Shown here one piece after another: positions 20,961 to 31,850 of a stretch of 64,000 bases of DNA. Location of the stretch: NCBI GenBank assembly GCA_001051155.2, contig JYIP02000007.1, positions 3,226,342 through 3,290,341 of the forward strand, written 5' to 3'. The first letter of the stretch is position 1, and each line of letters starts with the position of its first letter. A program made the position numbers and the translations under genes. The notes beneath the pieces are model-generated. The model saw nothing but the letters and a program-made list of their open reading frames with translations. It did not search any database and was not told where the DNA came from. Origin of the DNA: Chrysoporthe austroafricana. Taxonomy: Eukaryota; Ascomycota; Sordariomycetes; Diaporthales; Cryphonectriaceae.

Positions 20961-22739
20961 GCCTAAGGATATATCGCCGGGGGCGTAAGGGATGCCTGGG
21001 GATGAGAAAAGGGGGGCGGTTGGAACCACGGACAGCTTGGGGGCAAACCTGGACAACAACCACGACGGCAAGGACAGCAGGATATATTTCCCCTAACCAA
21101 CCTCGAAATGCGCATCGCGGGGCGCAAGGGAGGCCTGGGGACGACAAAGGGGGGGGGGGGCAATTCAAAACAAAGCACGGACGCGCGCCCGCACACAAAA
21201 GGGAGGAGAGGGCAGGCAACGCGAGGTTGGCGACAGCAAAAGGGAGGCGCAGGGGCAACTGAGACCTCCCAGCGATAACAAGAAGAAGCTCGGGAACAAA
21301 ATGAAAGGACTTGGGGATGATAAAGGGACAGCAAAAGCGAGCTTCAACATACGGACTGCTTGTCCATGCGCACGGCGATAACGCCACACTACCACTACCA
21401 CACGACGCCATACCACAACCACGACGCGCCGCACTGCTACCACTGACGCCCGGAGGGGTACGGAGATTCGACAACAAGCCTGGGGATAGATCGCAGGGGG
21501 TAGGGGACGTCTGGGGATGACAAAGGGGGCAGTTGAAATTACAGACTGCCTGTCCATACGCGCCGGGGGGGCAAGCAAGGCGAGGTTGGCAATAACAAAA
21601 GAGGCTTGGGGACAACCCGGGAGGGAAGACGGGACGACAAAGGGCCGTTTGAGAATAGCGCAAAGGACTGACGAACCAAAAGATACGGACTGCTTGTCCA
21701 TGCGCGCCAGGGGCGGGAACCTGGACGACAACCACGACAGCAAGGACAGTGAGATATATTTCCCCTGACCAACCTCGAGATGCGCGAGGGGTGGGAGGGG
21801 CCGCGGCTAAAAAAAATTAAAAAAAATTAAAAAAAATAACCAGAGACAATAAAAAGGAAGATCGAAAATCATACACCACGGACACGCGCGCGGGCAACGC
21901 GAGGTCGGCAACGATAAGGAAGAGGGGAGGGAGGGGGCTCGGGGACAACTGAAAGCAATTTGGGGACGACAAGGGGACGTAAAAAGGCTGTCAAGAACAA
22001 CCCGAAACGATAAAGAGACAGGAAAAACGAGCTTCAAGATACGGACTGCTTGTCCATACGCGCGCGAGGGGGACGGGCTATACGGGATAACGACAACCAA
22101 GATAACAATAACGAGCATAATAGTGCAAGGAGGAGGGAGGGCAAGGCAAGACGAGGCGTGGTGCGTGCCGCGCAAGCCACTGTATCTGCGCAAAAACGAC
22201 AGGGGGAGAAGCTGAAAGACGACTCTTCCGCCAACCCAACCTCCGCGCCGCGCGCAGAGACCAAAACCGGGGAAGGAGGCATAGGGAGGCGTTAGCGGAA
22301 GAGGCAGCGTCGGCGACCTGGACGACGACCACGACCACGACGGGGAGGGGGGGACAGGGCAGGGAGGGAAGACAAGGCAAAAAAGACGAGAGGCGTGGTG
22401 GGTGGGTGGGTGCCGCGCACTCGATGCAGAGATGGCGATAAAGCTGAAGACGACTCTTCCGCCCGACCAACCTCGAACATGTATATATCTCCTCCTCTTG
22501 CACCGGCCAACTTCAAGATGTACTTCCGCCGGCCAACCTCCTCGAGATGTATCTCCTCCTCTTGTACCGGCCAACCTTCGCGGCGCGCGGGCACCAAAGA
22601 CGGGGAGGCTCGAAAGGGGGGGGGGGATAGCGACGACAGGGAGGAGGCGTTGTCGGGGGAGGCGCTGGGAGGCGCGGTCAGCAGAGACGCCGGGAAGAGA
22701 GCCAGGAAGAGAGGAGCTTACCGGAAAACGCCAACACAA

Positions 22740-23060
22740 GAGGAGCTGGGAGAAACCAACACAAGAGCAGCTGTACGAGCTGTGCGAGCTCTCGAAGCCG
22801 CGGGAAGATGAGCTCTGGGACTTGTGGGAGCTGTGAGGGCTGTGCGAGCTGTGCGAAAAGGAGGTCTGGTGGGAGCAGCTCTCGCAGCTGTGCGAGCAGT
22901 GCGAGCTGTGGGGAGATGAGGCCCGGGACAAGATGTGGGAAGAGGAGTGGCAGCTGTACGAGCTGTGCAAGCTGCGCGAGCTGCGAGAGGAGTGAGAAGA
23001 GGAGGTCTGGAGCTGTGCAAGCAAGCTGTGAGAGCTGTCGGAAGAGAAGATACGACACAA
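22740..23060 (-). repeat. AGCTCGCAC-type satellite, tract 2 (inverted)
   Basis: Reverse-complement tract (GTGCGAGCT-rich) belonging to the inverted composite repeat. Long apparent ORFs on both strands here are composition artefacts. Confidence 0.7.
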
Positions 23061-23889
23061 GGTGATCATGCCTGCTCTGGTCTTGCCGGCCGGCACACAG
23101 ACAGACAGACAAGCAGACACCCAGCCAGCAGCGCCCGCGGGGTGTGATGCTCTGCGTGCAGCTGGCCACGAGGGAAGAGGTGCGATGCCGTCCAGCAGCT
23201 GGTATTGACAGAGGGGGATGGGGAGGAGGAGGAGGAACAGGAGCAGGGCATGCTAGCGAGACCAGCCCAGGATGAACGACACCTTCCAGGCAGCTAGCTG
23301 GCTTCGACAGAGGAGGACGAAGAGGAGGAAAAAGAGGAAGCATGCTGGGGATGCCATGCAGGCAGCTGGCTGGCCCGGACAAAGAGAGGAAGAGTCGGTG
23401 ACGCTATCGCAAGGCACGGGCTGGTCTGGTTCTGCACAGAGGAAGAATGCACGGACTGGTCTGCACGCGTGTTGTCTTTCTGGCTTGCCGGCCGGCACAC
23501 AAGCAGCCAGCCAGCCAGCCAGCCAGCCAGCACCAGTGCGCGTGATCACGTAATTCGGCTATAGTCGGACATAAGCATCACCACAGCTGGGTTGTGCGGG
23601 ACACAGCCGGGCACAGCCGGGCACAGCCGGGCACAGCTGTGTGCTGTGTGTGCGAAGGACAGCTGTATGCCTGCCCTGGCTGGGCCTTATGTGCTGGTGG
23701 CAGTCGTGCAAGCTATGCAAGCTGTGAGAGCGAAGAACAGCTTTGTGTGCGCGAAGAGCAGCTGTGTGTGCGGGGCCTGGGCTTTGTGTGCTGGTGGCAG
23801 CCTTGTCCCCGCCCGCCAGCCTTGTCTCCCTCGTGGCTTTGTCCCTGCCCGCCGCAGCCTCATCTCCCTGCCCTTCGCCCTCGCGGCCT

Positions 23890-24265
23890 CGTCTCCCAAG
23901 CTTCGAGAGCTCGCATAGCTCATACAGCTCCTCTTCCCAGACCTCGTCTTCGTACAGCTCCCACAGCTCCCACAGCTGGCTGCCAGAGCTGCTCCCACTC
24001 CCCTTTCGCAGCTCTCGCAGCTCTCGCAGCTCTCGCAGCTCTCGCAGCTTGCACAGCTCCTCCTCCCCGACCTCTTTAACCCCCGAGACAACCTGGAAAG
24101 GCACTGCCCGGCCTGTTTAAAGCTATCCCCGGGGGTCTCAAGGGCATAGCCCCTCCTTGCGCGGGACTGCAGCCCTCAGACGCCCTCGTCGGGCTGGTTC
24201 TGGCTGCGCGAGAGATGCGCGAGAGGGCCCCCCGCGCCGCAAATTGGCATTCATCCTGCAGAGCT
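23890..24265 (+). repeat. Composite repeat fragment with satellite tract 3
   Basis: A short forward AGCTC satellite (23,895-24,070), then a GACGCCCTCGT / GGTTCTGG / GCGCGAGAG segment that matches the end of copy 1 near 2,340-2,420. It sits head-to-head with inverted copy 2. Confidence 0.6.
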
Positions 24266-24303
24266 TGGCATTTGAGAATATAGCAGTACATGCATTAACA
24301 ATC

Positions 24304-25387
24304 TCATTCGTCGAATTCAATGCTAATGCTGGCCTGGGTGATCTGGTCCTTGATATCATCAGCTGCGTTTTTGATTTCGTCTTTGACCCAATCCTCAAGC
24401 TCAACTTTCACACCAACCATTCTGTCGTCTAGATGATAATCCAGCTCGTCTTCCGCCCGTTCGATCCGTTCACCCAACTCATTTACCTCACTTGTCAACA
24501 GATCGTTCCATTGTTCAGATTGCTCCTTGAACAGGCCGTTGACATGTTCCGATATCCGAGCTTCCAATCCCGCCAGCTCGCGGCGGAGGGTATCTGTGAA
24601 ACTCCTTTGCTGCTCGCTGATCATCTTTGTGCAGATAGCCTCGAGGCGCGTCGTCTCAGTACTTCCAGGAGAGCTTATGCGCCGCCGCTTGCTGGATGTT
24701 GGAACTGCAGTGGACTCTATGACTTGCATTAGTACAATAAACGGGGGAACTCCCAAACATATACTTACGAGAGGATACATCTAAGAGCTCTTTTTCGTAA
24801 GACGGAGGGCCCGGATGAGCAGGTAGCAAGCCAGTAAGAACCCGGCCACCTCGCCCATTATACAATGCGGGAAGTCGCGCGGTTATATCTTGCGATTGGA
24901 GCTTTTGATTGGAAAGGCTTTGATAGAATTGCACAAATGGCTTGCCAGATTTGAGGTAGATAGTCAAGCTACGACTATTTGGAAGCAACAAAATGTAATC
25001 AAGAATAGTACCTTCAGCATTCTTGGTAGCACGAGGAACAAACGGCGGCCCTACCAGATCAGCAGGCCTGCCCAATATAAGGTGCAAAGATTTTGTACCG
25101 CTGCCTAGGTTGTTACTGACTTGTTCCGGAATGCTATCCGAGCCGAGTATAGCAGAACGTATCCGATCCAGCTCGATCCATAGATAGAAGGGCGTCTTGG
25201 CTCGTGAGGTTTCGATTTGTCGTAGCTCAACCGTAAGTTGAAGTTCCAACAGAATCGTCTCGCCCGATGTACCGGAGATGGCGGAGAATGTAAGAGGTCG
25301 GGTTGTGGAATCGATCAGACGATACTGAGTACCATCGTCCAGAGCCCACTCAAGAGCCGCAGGTAAACGAAGTACTTGGTCAGCCAT
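24304..25387 (-). CDS. Unknown fungal protein with C-terminal coiled coil
   Basis: Two exons, 25387-24769 and 24716-24304, with a 52-bp GTAAGT...TAG intron, coding 343 aa from a clear ATG with no stops. The N-terminal half (residues 1 to about 200) is a mixed alpha/beta-like sequence without a family I recognise. The C-terminal third begins with a basic SSKRRR stretch, a possible nuclear signal. It continues as a long Glu/Leu-rich helix (SEHVNGLFKEQSEQWNDLL, ELGERIERAEDELD) that should form a coiled coil. The gene sits alone between two composite-repeat arrays. Intact coding sequence and good splice sites argue that it is real. Function unknown. Confidence 0.7.
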
Positions 25388-25419
25388 AGCAAAAGGACTT
25401 CTGTAACAAACAATAATTA

Positions 25420-25512
25420 GCCAAAAAAAAAAAAAAAAGGGAAACCAAAAAAAAAAAAAAAAAGAAAAAAAAAAAAAAAAAAAAGGAGGACAAAAAAAAA
25501 AAAAAAAAAAGG
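25420..25512. repeat. Clustered poly-A tracts upstream of the 343-aa gene
   Basis: Four A-runs of 15 to 21 bases, interrupted by short G-containing spacers, lie just upstream of the minus-strand ATG at 25,387. They could be a nucleosome-depleting poly(dA:dT) promoter element or the result of slippage. Confidence 0.8.
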
Positions 25513-26250
25513 GTTGCCAAGATGAATAGTAGAAAGGGTGACGTATTGGCTATAATGACATTGAAATTGAACCCTTGCGCAAATATGCGCAAATCCCGCC
25601 CACCCCGGCTTTTAGCACGAGAGCAAAGCAGCCGCGGCTTATTATCGGATCAAGGTCGATGAGGGTTTGGAAGCTGAGGAATAGAGAGAAGGGGGGAGGG
25701 ATAAACTAGCCGTCAAGATTGAAGCACGGTAGAACCGAGAGGCATGCGCACGTCCGGCGACTCTTGAGGTCTCTTCCTATTGTCCAAGCCCGCAGACTTG
25801 GCATATAGGTGCAACGTAATCGCACGACCCGATGCAAGCGTAGACGATTACGTACAAAGCAGAGATACTCGCAAGCCCTCGCTCAGGTCCAGGTCGATCG
25901 GTTCCTGTCGCTTGACTACTGAGAGCGAGCCACAAGGTTCTAGAGTGCTACTCCAGATGTGCAATGGAGTATTTCAATACAGACGGGAAAAGGGTCTCGG
26001 GTAAGGAGGGCATTGAAGAGCAAGTAGGACGGACTGGTAGCTTCGAACGAAGAGAATGCAGCTGGTAGTAGTAGAAGAGATTGGCATTAACGTACGAGTT
26101 ACGAAAATATCGGGATCAACCGGATTGCGCAATAGATGGCGGTGAGTTGCAAATGACTGCAGTTATCATGTTTGAGGCTAGCCCTAGTTCGTCCCGGAAT
26201 GAGGGTTTCCGAGATTAGTGTACCCATATGAGTGCTAGCGCTTAATCCTA
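25513..26250. other. Intergenic, no gene seen
   Basis: Only short open frames without recognisable features. It leads into the next composite-repeat copy. Confidence 0.5.
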
Positions 26251-26254
26251 CCCC

Positions 26255-29000
26255 TAGCCAGGCCAGCGCGCACACAGCTGTCCTTCGTGCACTGCCCCCG
26301 CTGTGCTCCACGATGCCCCGCACGACCAGCTGCGGTGATGCTTATGTCCGACTATAGCCGAACCCACGTCATTACGCGCACTGGCGCTGACATACGTGCT
26401 CTTCCTCTGTGCAGACCAGTCCGTATGTAGCATGCAGTTCTCCCCTCTTCCCCTATATACAAACCAGCCCGTACTTGCGATAGCATTATCACCTTCCTGA
26501 GCTGTCAAGGCCCTTTATCGAAGCCAGCTGTTTGCATGGCATCCTCAGCTGCCTGGAGCTGTCCTCCCGCTATGCCCCGCTATGCCCCCGCGCGATCACA
26601 GCCGAGCACGCTTATGTCCGACTATAGCCGAACCACGTAGTCACGCGCACTGGTGCTGATATGGGCGTTCTTCCTCTGTACAGACCAAACCAATCCGTGC
26701 GTGGCATGCAGCTCTTCCCTTCCTTGTGCAAACCAGCCCGTACCTGTAATGGCATGACTACCCTCCTGAGCTATCGAAGCTCCCTGTCGGAGCCAGCTCG
26801 CTGCCTCCTCTGAGCTGTCGAGGCTCCATGTCGGAACCAGCTCGGAGCCGGCTCGCTGCCGGGACGCCGTCGCACCTCTTCCCTTGTCGCCAGCTTCGTG
26901 CAGAGCAGTACACCCCGTAGCGCTGCTGGCTAGCTGTCTGCCTGTCTGCCTGTCTGCCGGCCGGCAAGGCCAGAGCAAACCTCTCGGGCCCTCTCCACCC
27001 GCCACGTCGTGGTCATTGTCCATCATCCATCGTCCATCGTCCTTCCAGAGCTGCCATCTTCCCACCTGCCAGCTCCCATAGCCCGTTGCTCATCTTCCAG
27101 CCCCGGAGCTCTCGGAGCTCTTCCTCGCAACCTCTCTCTCCTCTCCCTGTAGCTTTTGCAGCTCTCGCGGCTTGCTTGCACAGCTCTTACGAGACCTCCT
27201 CTTCGCACAGCTCTCATAGCTCGCACGGCTTGCTTGCATAGCTTGCTTGCACAGCTCCAGACCTCCTCTTCCTGCCTTCCTCGCGCAGCTCGCATCGCTG
27301 CCACAACTCTGTCACAGCTTCCGCGGCTCCCACCAGACTTCCTCTTCGCATAGCCCGTACAGCGCCCGCGGCTCCACGAGCGTGCACAGCTCGCACAGCT
27401 GCTAGAGCTGCTCCCACAGCTTCTGGAGCTCGCGCAGCTCGAAAAGCTTGCACAGCTCGCACAGCTCCGAGAGCTCGCACAGCTCGCATGGTTGCCGGAG
27501 CTGCTCCCACTCCTGCCACAGCTCGCACTTCACAGCTGTAAGAGCTCTCACGGAGCTCTTACAGCTTCCACAGCTCGCACAGCTCGCATTCCACAGCTTC
27601 CGGAGCTCGCGCAGCTCGAAAAGCTTGCACTCCACACCTCCGAGAGCTCGCACAGCTTCTCCTGCGTTGGCAGCTCTTGTCTTGACAGCTCCCAGCTCCT
27701 CCTCCTGGCAGCTCGACCTGCCAGCTCGTCTTGTGTTGGTTTCTCTTGTCTCGGCGCCTCTAGTAAGTTCCTTCCGCCCTGGCTCCTCCCAGCTTCTCTC
27801 CTGCTGACTACTGCTCCCAGCTCTTTTCCCGATAATACCTCCCACCTCCTCCCCATCCGCCATATCGCCAGGTAGCCGCCCTTAAGCTTGGTTCCCGCGC
27901 ATGGCGGAGGTTGGCCGGCAGAAGAGGAGGAGATATACATCCCGAGGCGTGCTGGCGAGAGAAAAGATGCGCGGGGATATCGCCAAATGCTGTATGCGTC
28001 GAATCCCCCCCCCCCCGTCTTTGTTTTGTCGCGGTCTAGTCGCGCGGAAGAGGCAGCCTGCTAACGGGGTGCGTACCTACTTCTAGGCACGCGAGGCATG
28101 CCAAGATACCGAAGATGCTAGGCCTATCGGGTATGCGATGCCGTATGTATGTGCGTCCTGGCATGCGAGGCATGCGAGGCATGCGAGGCACGCTATCTAT
28201 CTATCTGTCTGTCTATCTATTATTGTCCCCGCGCGGAGGGTACGCCAACTGAGACGCTACGCGCTTCCGGGCATACGAGATGCTATGGCGCCCATTCGAG
28301 GGCGTCCCGTCGTCCAGGTTTGCCCCTTAAGCCCTAGGCAGTCCGTAGTTTCAACTGCCTTGCCTTCTCGTCGCTCCTAGGCATCCTTTACCCCCCCGCG
28401 ATCTATCCCCAGGCTTGTCGTCGAGTATCCGTACCCCTCGGGTATCAGTGGTAGCGGTACGGCGCGTTATGGTATGGTGGGTCGTAGTATTTGGGTGCGG
28501 AAATCCGCCATATTTGCCTCTCTGCCTGTCTGTCGCCCGTGCCTTTCGCCCTGCGCCCTCGCCTTCTGCCCGCCCCCCCCCCCGGGCCCCGCAATATATC
28601 CCCTGGCTGCCGTTAAGTGTCTGCGCCCTCCCGGGCATTCGTGGTGGCAGTGCGGCGCGTTATGGTATGGTAGTGGTAGTGGTTGTGGGTGCTTGGTGCG
28701 AAATCCGCCATGTTTGCCTCTCTGCCTGCCGCCCGCGCGCCCTCGCCCTCAAAACCACCCCGACGATCCGTCCGAACGCTACCATACCTGCAATATGGGC
28801 CTGCGTTTGCTATTATTCGCAGGCCGGGCTGCTAGGCTGGCTGTTTGAGCTGCCCGAGGCCCGGGCTCGTGCAGATCAGTACAAATCAGACCCAGCCCTC
28901 CAACAGACAAGATCAGCCTCGGATTTCACAGATATGGGTCAAAACCGTTCGGTCAAGTTCAGGATAGCAAGATTTTCTGGCAAACACATACATACCAGAA
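26255..29000 (+). repeat. Composite GC-rich repeat, copy 3
   Basis: Forward copy. Two TATGTCCGACTATAGCC blocks (26,346 and 26,612), CAGACCAGTCCGT-like segments, the GCCGGCCGGC block (26,957), the AGCTC satellite (27,100-27,690), the GGCGGAGGTTGGCCGGC / GGAGGAGATATA block (27,902-27,935), two copies of the 200-bp CCCCAGGCTT unit (28,395-28,745) and the terminal GGCTGTTTGAGCTGCCCGAG / ATTTCACAGATATGGGTC block (28,845-28,950). Confidence 0.7.
27100..27690 (+). repeat. AGCTCGCAC-type satellite, tract 4
   Basis: Imperfect 9-bp periodicity, open in several frames on both strands. No protein is called. Confidence 0.7.
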
Positions 29001-29337
29001 CAGACCAGACTGCCGCGTACTACCCAAACGCGCCCGGCCTTGCATAAACGTACTGGGAAATGCATTCTATTGCCTATCTGATACGAACTCGGATGCGGTA
29101 TATGTGCGCTATGTTATTTAAATATTATGCAAGCAAAGCCTAGATAGGCAGCTTCCCTTCCCCCTTCCCAAAAAAAACCATTAATCTAGATAGTCCTAAA
29201 CTCAATCCACTTATAAAGACGAAGCAATGTCGACTGAGCCTAAGTCCTGCTTGGCTCAAGTCTTAACATACAGAAACCTACCAAGTAGACGCTCTTGATC
29301 ATGCTATAGGGAAGCCTACCCTATTATGATCTTATTG
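29001..29337. other. Intergenic, no gene seen
   Basis: AT-rich end of composite repeat 3 and 3' flank of the next minus-strand gene. Confidence 0.5.
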
Positions 29338-31036
29338 CTAAGCCCTCCTTGCCTTTTCTTTCTGTCGCAATGATCTGCGGGGCGGTAGCACTTGCGATGA
29401 CGGGGCGTTTTTCTTCTGGACGTTGCTGCTGCCGGAGCTACTTGCAGGTGGTATGGACGAAGAGCGGGAATGGGTTCTCGCTCTGGGGGAAGTGGGAGGC
29501 GTGGGCTCGCACGGTCTCTGGAGAACCTCACACCCAGTCTGGTCCTCCGCGTCCGCGTTTACCGTCCCGGGAGGCCCCGCGTCCGGCACAGGCAGCGCTT
29601 CTTCGGCAGCGGCCACTGGGAGGACCCCGCGACGTTGTTGCTTCCAGCGCTCTTTCAGCTCGTCCCTCAGCGCATAGGACTGCTGTCTGGCACGGTCCTG
29701 CTCGTTTCTCAGCCCCCTCCTGCCATCCTTGTGCCCTTCGTACGTATCGATCAGGTTGGTCGACTTGATACGGTACTGATGGTATTGGAGCGTGCCATCT
29801 TCCGAAGGAGCGGCATAGTGTGCAAAGAGGTTGAGAGTCGTGCCATCTGTAGTGAACGTTGTAACCTCTGCATGGCCGGGAGGGTCTGGTTTCCCCAGAT
29901 AGGAAAGGGCCTGGTTCCTGGAATATACAAGGGCTGCGCCGTCAAAAGCACTCTGGAGCCTTGCTTCATCCAGATCCTTGCCGCGCCCTTTGAATTCTCC
30001 AGCCAGGTGCGGCAATGATATGGAATGAGGGTTATCCTTGTAAAGAATAGCGCCGCTGATATGCTCATCTACTGGAAATGGGCTGTATCCCTGGACGTCA
30101 AGTCCTTCGACAAAATCAGGCTGCGGGGCAAAAAGACCACGGTTGAAGCCAGCATCCTTGGGAAAATCCGTAAATGCTTGGTTGAAAGCTCTCCTGTAAT
30201 GCTTATCCGGATGCTTTTTCAATAGCATCGGGTGGACTTCGTTCATAATGGTAGACTCGTTGGCAGCGCCTTCTACCGTATTGATATAGCTCTCGTATGC
30301 CGACTCGGCCGGCGAGGCTGTTCTGCGGGATTGGTTGTAGCGTTCGTGGATGTCACTGAGGTTCGCAGGCGGTCTGGAGCTGGCAGGGTCGAGCATGCCG
30401 TTCTTGTAGGCCTGGAAGGCGAACCCGGAAGCGGTTGTTGATATCGTCCTTGAGGATGATACCGCCGTGGCGTTCTCCAGGGCCGACCCGGACGAGGAGG
30501 CATCCATCCTCTTTTTCCCCATCCTGCCGTCGAACAATGCCAGGTTTGCCCGCGTCAGCCGCGCCCGCGCCAGCTGGGGCTTGTGGTCGCTGTCGCCTGG
30601 AAGAGTATCGCGTCGACGCTGATGCGGGGGGGATCTCGGCAGGTGTTGAGCTGTCTGTGCAGCCTTCCCCTTGTCAGCTGGTAGGCGCGCGGGCCTTGGG
30701 CGGGACAGATGTGCCTCGCCTACCTGCTCAGCCTTCTTGTTTCTATCCGCTGGTAGGCTTGCGCGGGGCAGAGATCCCCTGCCCGCCTGCGTAGCCTTCT
30801 TGCCTGCGTCTGGCCGCCGTGTGCCCCCGTGTGCCCGCGTCTGGCCGCCGTATGCCCGCCCGCATCAATCGGGGTCTTTTTGTCGGCAAAGGTTCGACTG
30901 CAGGAGCCGCGTCGCGCCGCCGTTTCATGCCCGAGGGCGTGAGAGGAGGAAGATCGTCGTTCGCCACAGGTCGGGTTCTGGAGTCCGGTAGGGGTGAGGC
31001 TGTATCGAAGGCATCCATTAGCACGTCTCTGTCCAT
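29338..31036 (-). CDS. DUF7924-like fungal protein, possible N-terminal frameshift
   Basis: The 400-residue open frame from 30,537 to 29,338 contains a conserved core: QPDFVEGLDVQGYSPFPV, SISLPHLAGEFKGRGKDLDE, a LQSAFDGAALVYSRNQAL helix, TTFTTDGTTLNLFAHYA and EYxQYxIxSTNL-like TLQYHQYRIKSTNL. I recognise this as the pattern of a large fungal family listed as DUF7924. Its GEFKG core recalls PD-(D/E)xK nuclease-like folds, but that is inference. The C-terminus is Ser/Pro/Arg-rich. The same frame is open upstream to about 30,840. A typical N-terminus (TPSGMKRRRD, TKRPR basic region) lies at 31,036-30,850 in another frame, so a frameshift in the GGCCAGACGC-type short repeats near 30,800-30,850 is likely. 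Function unknown; the basic N-terminus suggests the nucleus. Confidence 0.65.
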
Positions 31037-31850
31037 ATTCTACGGGCGAGGGAGGGCATTGCTGGCGCACATACCTGGTTGCCTGGGGACAATAGCGTCC
31101 GCCGGCTTCCTTCCCGAGGCCTGGGCTCGTCTCTGCTGGGAGGTCTGCGCCCTTGTAACGACCATGATGCAGAGGATGTGTCGAGGGGGCGAGAAGGAAC
31201 AGGATATCATACCAGCGCTGTTGGTCGGGAGGATTGCAAAGATTACGGGCGGGGCTGGATGACTTATCTAGCCTGAGCTGTGATTGGCCAGTAACCATGT
31301 TATGAAACTCCGACCGGTCCAGCACAGACAGCATATAGGCGCGCGCGCTAGCGGTGGTGCCTGCGCTGCCCCGCTGCCCTTCTCTCCTCCCTTCCTTAAT
31401 AGACCCCAGGCGTATGCTTTTTGGGTTCTCGGGCTGCGAATATTCTGGCAAGATTTTTACCCATCCCGCAAGGATCCCATCCTCGCTTACTGGATATGGC
31501 TGGCTGAATAGTAAAGCGGTAAGGAGCCGATAAGAAGGGGGGGGGGGGCGGCGCCCCTAACCCTTAAGGTGGTGCCATACCCACTTTCCTGGCAAGGTTA
31601 AGGTTTAATAAGGTGGGCCTTCCCAGCCACCCTATTATAAAGCGCTGCGCATCTTTTTCGCTGCTTTCTCCCAGCAAAGCGACAAGTACTTACCGAGCTC
31701 AGGCGTTAGGCAGGGCTCCCCGAACGGCTATCTGCCGGCAGCCTGCCCCTCTTGAACCTTTCCTTACGGTAATGAGAGAGCAGTACGGTCTGCTCTTACT
31801 TATCCCCCGCATATACAGCTATGCAGGCTGGGCTCGTAACCCGAGATTAA
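31037..31850. other. Intergenic; possible LTR-like remnant near 31,535-31,740
   Basis: A purine-rich run ending in G10 near 31,540 precedes CTATTATAAAGCGC (TATA-like, about 31,630). This could be a polypurine tract and LTR fragment, but no matching second end was found. No gene seen. Confidence 0.3.

Larger units (their letters stand above)
19690..23890 (-). repeat. Composite GC-rich repeat, copy 2 (inverted)
   Basis: Inverted copy of the composite repeat. In reversed order it shows the CCTCGGATTTCACAGATATG block (19,930-19,960), about six tandem copies of the CCCCAGGCTT / GGTAGCAGTACGGCGCG block (20,030-21,490), several GGACAAGCAGTCCGTAT-type blocks (21,340-22,075), the GGTTGG / GGAGGAGATATATA block (22,470-22,590), the AGCTC satellite (22,740-23,060), the GCCGGCCGGC block (23,085 and 23,485), the CGGCTATAGTCGG block (23,555) and the CAGCTGT / GACAAGGCT-rich block (23,580-23,880). 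Edges are approximate. Confidence 0.7.

Noticed and set aside
21807..23120. 437-codon minus-strand ORF
   Set aside because: Spans unrelated repeat blocks and the inverted satellite; no domain, and the frame depends on repeat composition.
31535..31740. Additional LTR after a G-run
   Set aside because: TATA-like box and purine run only; no inverted ends or target duplication found. Kept only as a note.
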